Source of the DNA: Planctomycetota bacterium
GTDB taxonomy: Bacteria; Planctomycetota; UBA1135; GCA-002686595
NCBI GenBank assembly: GCA_012960475.1
Contig: DUBE01000044.1
Span: forward strand, 26,473 to 90,472
Reading direction: 5' to 3'
DNA length: 64,000 nucleotides
Shown here in pieces: positions 17,963-24,683 of this stretch (its first letter is position 1; each line of letters starts with the position of its first letter). The position numbers and the translations under genes are program-made. The notes beneath the pieces were generated by a model. That model was not told the origin of the DNA. It was given only the letters and a program-made list of their open reading frames with translations, and ran no database searches.

Positions 17963-19536
17963 TCGGGTTGCTTCTAGTTCGGTCCTTGGGGATGATGGGG
18001 GTGTGCGCCCTTGGCCTGGCAAGCGTGCCGGCTCTGGATGTGCCGGGAGAAGGCATCGCGCGGGTGGCGAGTTCCGAAGCGGATTCCCTCGGGGAGGATG
18101 CAGGGGAGCAGGACCCCAACACCCTTGTCCCCGGGGCGGGACTGGATCATCCCCAGCCCAACATCGTGATCGTGTTCATGGATGACATGGGTTGGGGCGA
18201 TCTCTCTTGCCAAGGGGAAACCCGCTGGAGGACGCCGCGCATGGATCAGCTGGCCGAGGAAGGCGTGCGCTTCACGCGCTTCTATGTGAGTCAGCCGGTC
18301 TGTTCTGCCTCGCGCGCTTCATTGCTCACCGGTTGCTACTCCAACCGGGTTTCCATTCATGGGGCCCTTGGTCCGAGCATTCGCTATGGGTTAGCCCTCG
18401 AAGAAACCACCATTGCTGAAATGCTCAAGGACGAAGGCTACGCCACGGCGCTCTTTGGCAAGTGGCACTTGGGACATCTGGCGCCCTACCTGCCCACTCG
18501 TCACGGATTCGACGAGTATTATGGCCTGCCCTACTCCAATGACATGTGGCGCTTTCACCCGGTGTCCCCCAATGCCTGGGCGCCCCTGCCTTTGATTCGA
18601 GGGGAAGAGATCGTGGATTTGGACCCGGACCAGACCACCATGACCCGGGCACTGACCCTGCGCGCGGTGGACTTCATCGAGAAGAAGTCCGCTGCCGGCG
18701 AGCCCTTCTTTCTGTACCTGGCCCATTCCATGCCCCATGTGCCGATTTTTGCATCCCTGCCATTCAAGGGCCGGGGTCCGATTCCCTACGCCGACACCGT
18801 GCGCGAATTGGATTGGAGTGTGGGGGAGGTCTTGGACGCCTTGGATCGGACCGGCAGCGCGCAGAACACTTTTGTCTTGGTGACTTCGGACAATGGACCC
18901 TGGCTCAGCTACGGGGAACACGCGGGGACCACCGGCGGATTGCGCGAGGGCAAGGGCACAACATTCGAGGGCGGCGTGCGCGTGCCCGCAATTGTTCGTT
19001 TCCCCGGGCGTATTCCAGCGGGGCAGGTGGTGGACGAGCCATTGATGACCATCGATGTGTTGCCCACTTTGGCTGAGGTTGTGGGTGCCGAGTTGCCCGA
19101 GCTGCCTATTGATGGGCGCAGCGCCTGGGATCTCTTCCAAGCAAAGCCAGGCGCTCGATCGCCCCAGGAGTTCTATGGACTCTGGTACGGCAACAATGAT
19201 CTGGAAGCGGTGATCAGCGGCCGCTGGAAGCTGCACCTGCCCCACAAGTACCGTTCGCTGGAAGGACGCCCCGGTGGCCGCGGTGGAATCCCGAGCAAGT
19301 ACAACTACGGTCTCTCTACGCCACTGGCTCTCTATGACCTGATTGCGGACCCCGGGGAGAGGACCGATGTTTCAGATCAGAATCCCGAGGTCCTGGCCCG
19401 CATGCTCGCTCATGCGGACGACCTGCGCACACGCCTGGGGGACAACCTGACCAAGACCAAGGGCAGCGAGCAGCGCGCTCACGGCAAACCCGTGCCCAAG
19501 GTCAGCGCGGGGGGGGGGATTCCCCGGCGGAGGTAG
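17959..19536 (+). CDS. Secreted arylsulfatase-type sulfatase 2
   Basis: A 525-residue arylsulfatase A-like protein starting with GTG at 17959, overlapping the upstream stop by 4 bp. A later ATG at 17992 is also possible. An N-terminal hydrophobic stretch acts as signal peptide. The metal-site motif is NIVIVFMDDMGWGDLS, and the formylglycine site is CSASRASLLTG with Cys115, the CxAxR form. FGKWHLGH, VTSDNGPWLSYGEHAG and TTFEGGVRVPAIVRFPG follow. The C-terminal tail is basic and glycine-rich (GGGIPRRR). The substrate is unknown; the two adjacent sulfatases with different active-site motifs probably attack different linkages. Confidence 0.92.
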   Translation: MIGLLLVRSLGMMGVCALGLASVPALDVPGEGIARVASSEADSLGEDAGEQDPNTLVPGAGLDHPQPNIVIVFMDDMGWGDLSCQGETRWRTPRMDQLAEEGVRFTRFYVSQPVCSASRASLLTGCYSNRVSIHGALGPSIRYGLALEETTIAEMLKDEGYATALFGKWHLGHLAPYLPTRHGFDEYYGLPYSNDMWRFHPVSPNAWAPLPLIRGEEIVDLDPDQTTMTRALTLRAVDFIEKKSAAGEPFFLYLAHSMPHVPIFASLPFKGRGPIPYADTVRELDWSVGEVLDALDRTGSAQNTFVLVTSDNGPWLSYGEHAGTTGGLREGKGTTFEGGVRVPAIVRFPGRIPAGQVVDEPLMTIDVLPTLAEVVGAELPELPIDGRSAWDLFQAKPGARSPQEFYGLWYGNNDLEAVISGRWKLHLPHKYRSLEGRPGGRGGIPSKYNYGLSTPLALYDLIADPGERTDVSDQNPEVLARMLAHADDLRTRLGDNLTKTKGSEQRAHGKPVPKVSAGGGIPRRR

Positions 19537-19573
19537 GGCAGTGTTTTTCGCATGCACCATATTAGACTGGGGC

Positions 19574-20344
19574 ATGCAAAAAACCGTCCTTGTCGTGGGT
19601 GCCTCCACTGGAATTGGCCGAAATTGCGCCTTGGATTTGGCCCAGTGCGGTTGGAAAGTGTTGGCTTCAGTCCGCAATCCAAATGATGCGCCATGCCATG
19701 AGCAAATCACCGAAATCCTGCTGGATGTCACCGAGGATTGCCTATCTCTCGGTGAACTGGAATTGGACGCGGTGGTTTATAACGCCGGCATTGTGGTGGC
19801 TGGTCCTTTAGAACTGATTCCTGAATCCACCTTCAACCATCAGCTAGACGTCAATTTACTTGGCGCCATGCGGGTAGTCCGCGCCACAATGCCCACTTTG
19901 CGACAACACCGCGGCCGCATGGTTTTCGTTGGTTCTATTTCGGGCCGGGTGGCCACTCCGCTGACCGGTGCTTACAACATTTCCAAATTTGGATTGGCGG
20001 GTCTTAGTGATGCCCTTCGGCGCGAAGTACGCAACCAAGGCGTCCAGGTGGCATGTATAGAACCGGGTGCCGTAGATACCCCTATTTGGGATAAGTCTCG
20101 CCATGCCGCCGCCGAAGTTTTTGCGACAACCGATTTCGGCCCTTACACAGCCGGTATGGGAAAAATTGAACGTGAATCTGCTGCTGCGGCAAAACGTGCG
20201 ATTGCACCGCACCATGTCAGCCGTGCCATCCGCAGAGCCCTTACTGCCCGACGCTGCAAAGCCAGATACTTGGTGGGTGTAGATGCACGCATCGGTGCTT
20301 TCATGCAAAGATTTTGCCCCACCCTGCTCGACAGGTTGCTCTAG
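19574..20344 (+). CDS. Short-chain dehydrogenase/reductase, compositionally atypical
   Basis: A 256-residue classical SDR starting at the ATG at 19574. NAD(P) motif VVGASTGIGRN, NNAG equivalent VVYNAGIVVAG, catalytic Ser in VGSISGRVATP and Tyr/Lys in AYNISKFGL are present, so the enzyme should be active. The family is broad and the substrate cannot be told. The base composition and codon choice look distinctly more AT-rich than the neighbouring genes (many AAA, AAT, TTT and TTA codons). Its stop shares a CTAG with the stop of a decayed Lrp/AsnC fragment on the other strand, suggesting both arrived together by transfer. Confidence 0.88.
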   Translation: MQKTVLVVGASTGIGRNCALDLAQCGWKVLASVRNPNDAPCHEQITEILLDVTEDCLSLGELELDAVVYNAGIVVAGPLELIPESTFNHQLDVNLLGAMRVVRATMPTLRQHRGRMVFVGSISGRVATPLTGAYNISKFGLAGLSDALRREVRNQGVQVACIEPGAVDTPIWDKSRHAAAEVFATTDFGPYTAGMGKIERESAAAAKRAIAPHHVSRAIRRALTARRCKARYLVGVDARIGAFMQRFCPTLLDRLL

Positions 20345-20460
20345 AGGTCGAGGGGTTTTCGGATATGCTCAAAAATGAGCGAGGTTTCTAAATGGTCCAC
20401 CTCAGGCCGGGCAGTGAATTGATCCAAAGCTAAATCCCGCAGGTGGTCGGCATCACGCAC
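20341..20460 (-). pseudogene. Decayed C-terminus of an Lrp/AsnC-family regulator
   Basis: Reading the minus strand from about 20460 to the TAG at 20343-20341 gives VRDADHLRDLALDQFTARP followed by EVDHLETSLIFEHIRKPLDL and a stop. This matches the last 40 residues or so of the RAM (ligand-binding) domain of Lrp/AsnC regulators. Upstream the reading frame loses the family pattern and there is no DNA-binding domain, so it is a remnant. It converges on the SDR gene and shares its CTAG stop. Confidence 0.65.
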
Positions 20461-20623
20461 CGCCCGCGCGGGCAAGGGGCCTTCCTGAATGGTATCCAGA
20501 GTACAAGAGCAGTGCGGGCCGGGCCGGTGGGCCGCATGTACTTGTCCACCTCTTCCCAGCTGCTCTCCAGATCGTTCGCTGCGCTCTTGAAGTCGCGTTT
20601 GGGAGTATCGCGTAGACCAGAGG
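20461..20623. other. Non-coding or degraded stretch between Lrp/AsnC remnant and sulfatase 3
   Basis: No intact gene. A minus-strand frame just after the sulfatase stop encodes a charged segment (KSAANDLESSWEEVDKYMRP) without a start or recognised homology. It may be another gene remnant or chance. Confidence 0.35.
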
Positions 20624-22138
20624 CTACTTCTTGTTGTCTACCGGCTTGTCGATTCCCGGCAAGGGGAACTGCTTCGATGGAGTTCGTGAGGACTCGAGCA
20701 GGGCCACCATGCGCGCCAGGACCTCGGGTCTGGACCTGGCCAGGTTCTTGGCTTCGGCGGGGTCCGCTTCCAGGTCATAGAGTTCAGTTTCCAGGTTTCC
20801 CTTGCGCAGTTTTCTGCGTACGGCCTTCCAGCGGCCCGCTCGTAGGGCCTGTTGGCCGGCATATTCGAAGTAGAGCGCTTCGTGCTCTGCTTGCTCGCCC
20901 TTGTTCTCAAGGGTTGGCACCAAAGAGATCCCGTCCAGTCCCTGTGGGCACTTTGTTCCAGCCACCTCCAGGAGAGTCGGCATCCAATCCTGGAAAGAGC
21001 TGATCAGGTCCGAACTGCGACCCGCTTCGATGTGGCCGGGCCAACGCACCAGGGTCGGGACTTTCAGGCCTCCTTCATATACCGAACACTTCAAGCCACG
21101 CATTCCGGCGGCACTCTTGAAGAAGGTCGAGTCCGTGCCGCCGTTGAAGGTTGGGCCGTTGTCGCTCGTGAAGACCACGATGGTGTTGTCTCGTAGGTCG
21201 AGTTCGTCCAGGGTTGCCAGCACTCGGCCCACCTCGCGATCCAGGTGCGCCACCATGGCGGCGTAGGCGGCGCGGGGACGGGGATGGGGCAGATAACCTT
21301 TTTGCCCCAGGTACGGCTTCTCGTCCCATTCCCTTGGAAACGCATCCAGATCCTGCGGGGGTGCTTGCAAGGCAGCGTGGGGAATGGGGGAAGCGTAGTA
21401 CAAGAAGAAGGGCTCGTTCCGGTGATCGCGCACGAATGAGACCGCGTCTTCAAGCATTACATCGTGGGCATAGATCGCTCCGTTGTAGCGCTCCCAATAC
21501 TCGGCTTCCGTGTCCAGGGGGTCCTTGAGTTTGTGGTGTGCGTCGAACCACTTGTTGCCCGGCAAGTCCATTCGTTCCCCGTCGCACCAAAGGTGCGTGG
21601 GGTAATGGTTGTGGGCGATTCGTTGGCAGAGGTAGCCGCAAAAGTGATCGAAGCCTTGTTTTTCGGGCGCACCCGTGGTGCCCGGTCCCCCCAGGCCCCA
21701 CTTTCCGACACCGCCGGTGGCGTAGCCGCTGGCTTGCAGTCTTCGGGCGAGAGTGGCCGTGTCTGTGGCCAGGGGCCATTGGCCTTCCGGCTGGTCCTCG
21801 CCCCAGCCGCCATTCTCCCAGTTGTTCCGCACCTGGGCGTGGCCCGTGTGCAGGCCGGTCAAGAGCACGCAACGACTGGGGGCGCAGACCGGGCTGCCCG
21901 AGTAGTGGTTGGTGAAGATCATTCCGTCCCGGGCCAGGGAGTCGATGTTGGGGGTTGGGATCAGTTCCTGCCCGAAGGCTCCCACTTCCCCATAGCCCAG
22001 GTCATCGGCCATGAAAAAGACGATGTTGGGGGGGCGCCGGGGCGGGCCCTCCTGCCCTTTCACCTGGGCCGCAATACCCAAGCTGACACATCCCAGCCAG
22101 GCCAAGAGACTCAGCAACCCATGATTGGTCTTCATCAT
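20624..22138 (-). CDS. Secreted sulfatase 3
   Basis: A sulfatase of about 504 residues. The signal peptide is followed by PPNIVFFMADDLGYGEVGAFG, and the formylglycine site is CAPSRCVLLTG (Cys85 from the start used). GKWGLGGPGTTG, FFLYYASPIPHAAL, VFTSDNGPTFNGG and CSVYEGGLKVPTLVRWPG are also present. The overall pattern is that of marine planctomycete arylsulfatases. The start is placed at 22138, giving an ATGA overlap with the phosphopantetheinyl transferase stop; an ATG two codons upstream is also possible. Co-transcription with that gene is likely even though the functions differ. Confidence 0.92.
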   Translation of the reverse strand: MMKTNHGLLSLLAWLGCVSLGIAAQVKGQEGPPRRPPNIVFFMADDLGYGEVGAFGQELIPTPNIDSLARDGMIFTNHYSGSPVCAPSRCVLLTGLHTGHAQVRNNWENGGWGEDQPEGQWPLATDTATLARRLQASGYATGGVGKWGLGGPGTTGAPEKQGFDHFCGYLCQRIAHNHYPTHLWCDGERMDLPGNKWFDAHHKLKDPLDTEAEYWERYNGAIYAHDVMLEDAVSFVRDHRNEPFFLYYASPIPHAALQAPPQDLDAFPREWDEKPYLGQKGYLPHPRPRAAYAAMVAHLDREVGRVLATLDELDLRDNTIVVFTSDNGPTFNGGTDSTFFKSAAGMRGLKCSVYEGGLKVPTLVRWPGHIEAGRSSDLISSFQDWMPTLLEVAGTKCPQGLDGISLVPTLENKGEQAEHEALYFEYAGQQALRAGRWKAVRRKLRKGNLETELYDLEADPAEAKNLARSRPEVLARMVALLESSRTPSKQFPLPGIDKPVDNKK

Positions 22139-22758
22139 TCGCATTCCTCTTCGCTCCAGGGATCAAACGCAAGTTCCGTCTCGTTCCAATCGTACTGTAC
22201 CTCGGGAGTATCCACGGTCACTGCGAAGAGGCTCTTTCCCTTGCGCTTCTGAATCACCCGCCAGTCCTTGCCTTCCAGGCACAGGGAGAGTTCTGCCCCC
22301 TCGCGTCCCCGGATCTTGCAGCGCGAGAGTCCACCGATCCCGATTCCCGTGGCCTTGAGCACGGCTTCCTTGGCGCACCAACCTCGGGTGAAGGCCAAGG
22401 CCTCACCGTTGCCTTCAAGCAGATCTCGTTCGGCTCCATCCAGGATGCGCTCGATCATCTCTCGACGGCGAAGAGTTATTTGTTCCGTGTCGATGCCCAC
22501 AGGAACCTGGGCCACAACTGCCGCGACAAAATGCGCGTCATGGGTCACGGACCAGTACCAGCCGTCCTTGGGCAGAGGCCGTCCGCCTTCCTCTTCCTGT
22601 TCCCAGGGACCGCCCGGTGCTCCGGCTCGGGCAGCTGCCATGGCGAGGGCCTCGCGGGAAGCGGTTCGTTGAATCAAAACTTTTTCGCGCCCCTTAAGGG
22701 GCGCGACTGGAGTTTGCAGGACACAAATGTGTGCAGCGATTTGACTTCTTGAGGACAT
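22135..22758 (-). CDS. Sfp-type 4'-phosphopantetheinyl transferase
   Basis: A 207-residue PPTase that transfers phosphopantetheine from CoA to the Ser of carrier proteins. The magnesium-binding motif is VGIDTE (Asp90, Glu92). The CoA/catalytic motif is WCAKEAVLKATG (127-138), and SVTHDAHF forms the upstream conserved block. Size and motifs are closer to the Sfp/HetI class than to short AcpS. The start at 22758 is supported by the divergent HD-domain gene; a longer frame would overlap it. The dedicated ACP at 32.2-32.5 kb is a natural candidate substrate. A 22-bp perfect palindrome lies within codons 18-25. Confidence 0.88.
   Translation of the reverse strand: MSSRSQIAAHICVLQTPVAPLKGREKVLIQRTASREALAMAAARAGAPGGPWEQEEEGGRPLPKDGWYWSVTHDAHFVAAVVAQVPVGIDTEQITLRRREMIERILDGAERDLLEGNGEALAFTRGWCAKEAVLKATGIGIGGLSRCKIRGREGAELSLCLEGKDWRVIQKRKGKSLFAVTVDTPEVQYDWNETELAFDPWSEEECE
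22685..22706. repeat. 22-bp perfect palindrome inside PPTase coding sequence
   Basis: TCGCGCCCCTT (22685-22695) and its exact complement AAGGGGCGCGA (22696-22706) abut with no spacer. On the plus strand a run of T precedes it, so on the minus (coding) strand an A run follows. It lies about 50-75 bases into the PPTase gene, where it could form a hairpin or bind a dimeric protein. Confidence 0.7.
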
Positions 22759-22840
22759 GGGCTTAGAGAGTAGCGTACTTCTCGGTGCCGCAGGGCCTGG
22801 TTCCCTATGTCCCTTTGAATCCTGATTGCGGACCTTGAGT

Positions 22841-23332
22841 ATGATCCCCATGCACATCGAAAATCTGATTGAAGAGGTCCTCAAGGGATACAGCCTGCAG
22901 CTGGAAGGCATCCACGGGATTCCCCATTGGCGCCGGGTGAGGGACAATGGTCTGTTCTTGGCGGTAAGAACTGGCGCTGATCCCCAGGTGGTCGAGTTGT
23001 TCTCGGTCTATCACGATTGCAGGCGCTTGAATGATGGACATGATCCAGGCCACGGCGCACGCGGGGCTCAGCTGGCGGTAGAAATGCGCGGTGAGTGGTT
23101 CGAGATCGAGGATGAGCCCTTCGAGCATCTTCTGATTGCATGCAGGGCCCATACCGCGGGTCTGACCGAGGCCCATCCCACGGTGCAGACCTGCTGGGAC
23201 GCGGATCGTTTGGACCTTGGCCGGGTGGGGGTCATGCCCCGGGCAGAGCGGCTCTGCACCGAGGCGGCCAAGGATCCCGAGACCATCAAGTGGGCCCTGG
23301 CTCGTAGTTGGAGCGGCTGGGATCAAGGCTAG
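22841..23332 (+). CDS. HD-domain protein
   Basis: A 163-residue protein of the HD phosphohydrolase superfamily. Candidate metal ligands are His in GIPHWRRVRDNG, the HD pair in SVYHDCRRLNDGHDPGHG, His in ACRAHTAG and Asp in CWDADRLDLGRVG. Small stand-alone proteins of this pattern are annotated only as HD-domain or uncharacterised, so substrates (nucleotide or other phosphate) are unknown. I take the ATG at 22841; an ATG three codons later is equally possible. It is divergent from the PPTase gene, with an 82-bp shared upstream region. Confidence 0.75.
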   Translation: MIPMHIENLIEEVLKGYSLQLEGIHGIPHWRRVRDNGLFLAVRTGADPQVVELFSVYHDCRRLNDGHDPGHGARGAQLAVEMRGEWFEIEDEPFEHLLIACRAHTAGLTEAHPTVQTCWDADRLDLGRVGVMPRAERLCTEAAKDPETIKWALARSWSGWDQG

Positions 23333-23468
23333 GGGGAGGTCAGCAGGGCGCGAGAGCGGGTTCATTGCGCCGGGTGCGGCCTGTAGGGATCATTCTGACG
23401 CCTGCTGGAGAGGACCAGTGGATGGGGCGCGGCCGTGAGCATCCCCAGCAGTTATTCTGCCTTGACCC

Positions 23469-24683
23469 ATGCGCGTTCTTCATTTCTTGACCCAGCGGCC
23501 CGGGTGGACCGGGAGCGGGACCACCTTGCATGCCTTGGTGCAGTGGGGCCGGCAGCAAGGGCTCGAGCAACGCGTGCTGTGCCTATTGCCTGTGGGAGAA
23601 GATGTGCCGAGCGTAGGGGGCCTTGACCCCGCGCATCTGCAAGTGATCCGCTGCGGCGAGGGCGGCGAATTGCCCTTTGCGATTCCAGGCATGAGCGATG
23701 TGATGCCCTATGTCAGCACGGTTTTTGGTGAGATGGATGCTGAGCAGTTGGAGGTCTACGGGCAGGTGCTGGGGACGCGCCTGGCAAGCAGCCTGAACGA
23801 GTTTCAGCCCGATGTGATTCATGCCCATCACGCTTGGATTGGAGCTGGGATCGCTTGCGAGTTGGCGGGTTCGGTTCCGGTGATTGTCCACGGTCACGGT
23901 ACGGGGCTGCGCCAGATGGGGCTGCTGCCGCGCTTGGCAGAGGGCGTGCGCGCGGCTCTATCAAGGATTACCGCTGTGTGTGTGCTGCATGAGCAACACG
24001 CCGAGGACTATGCCCGGGTGCTTGCGCTGGATGAGGGACAGGTGCACATAGTGGGTGCGGGTTTTGATCAGGAGATCTTTGTGCCTGGGTCTTCCCCAGC
24101 ACCAAGGGGCAGGTTGCTCTTTGCGGGCAAGTGGGCCGCTGCCAAGGGGCTCGGGCCTCTGCTTACGGCTTTCAGCCAACTGAGGTCTCAGCGGCCAGAA
24201 ATCGAGCTTGCCATTGCGGGAGCTGGCAGCGGCGAAGAGGGACGCCGGCTGGAACAGCGTCTGGAAAATACTCCTGGGGTGTGTTCGCTGGGGCGCTTGC
24301 GGCCTCCGGACCTCGCCGAGGCAATGGTCCAGAGTCAGGTGCTGGTTCTGCCGAGCCTTTTTGAGGGCCTGCCGCTGGTGCTGGTGGAAGCAGCGGCCTC
24401 GGGCTGTCGTTTGGTTTGCACTGATCTGCCTGGAGTGCGTTCCGGGTTGTCCGAAGCCCTTGGGGATCGACTGCATCTGTGTCCCATGCCAGAACTCGTG
24501 GGACCCGATTCCTTGGCTCCGGGTGCCGAGGCGGGCTTCGTGCAGAATCTGGAAGCGACCTTGGCCGAGGCCTTGGACGCGGGTCCAGCGCCCCCCGTGA
24601 CGCTGCAGACATGCGCTCCCTTTGCCTGGACAAGGGTGGCCGAACGGGTGCACCGTGTATGGCTGGGAGTCGTGCCGACCTAG
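23469..24683 (+). CDS. GT4-family glycosyltransferase
   Basis: A 404-residue GT-B glycosyltransferase. The N-terminal domain starts MRVLHFLTQRPGWTGSGTTL with the Gly-rich acceptor loop. The C-terminal nucleotide-sugar domain includes LLFAGKWAAAKGLGPLLTAF, IAGAGSGEEGRRLEQ and the GT4 signature VLVLPSLFEGLPLVLVEAAAS with the E-x7-E pattern. It probably adds a sugar to an envelope or extracellular glycan. No other polysaccharide genes surround it. It converges with the VWA lipoprotein gene, the two stops sharing a CTAG at 24680-24683. Confidence 0.9.
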   Translation: MRVLHFLTQRPGWTGSGTTLHALVQWGRQQGLEQRVLCLLPVGEDVPSVGGLDPAHLQVIRCGEGGELPFAIPGMSDVMPYVSTVFGEMDAEQLEVYGQVLGTRLASSLNEFQPDVIHAHHAWIGAGIACELAGSVPVIVHGHGTGLRQMGLLPRLAEGVRAALSRITAVCVLHEQHAEDYARVLALDEGQVHIVGAGFDQEIFVPGSSPAPRGRLLFAGKWAAAKGLGPLLTAFSQLRSQRPEIELAIAGAGSGEEGRRLEQRLENTPGVCSLGRLRPPDLAEAMVQSQVLVLPSLFEGLPLVLVEAAASGCRLVCTDLPGVRSGLSEALGDRLHLCPMPELVGPDSLAPGAEAGFVQNLEATLAEALDAGPAPPVTLQTCAPFAWTRVAERVHRVWLGVVPT

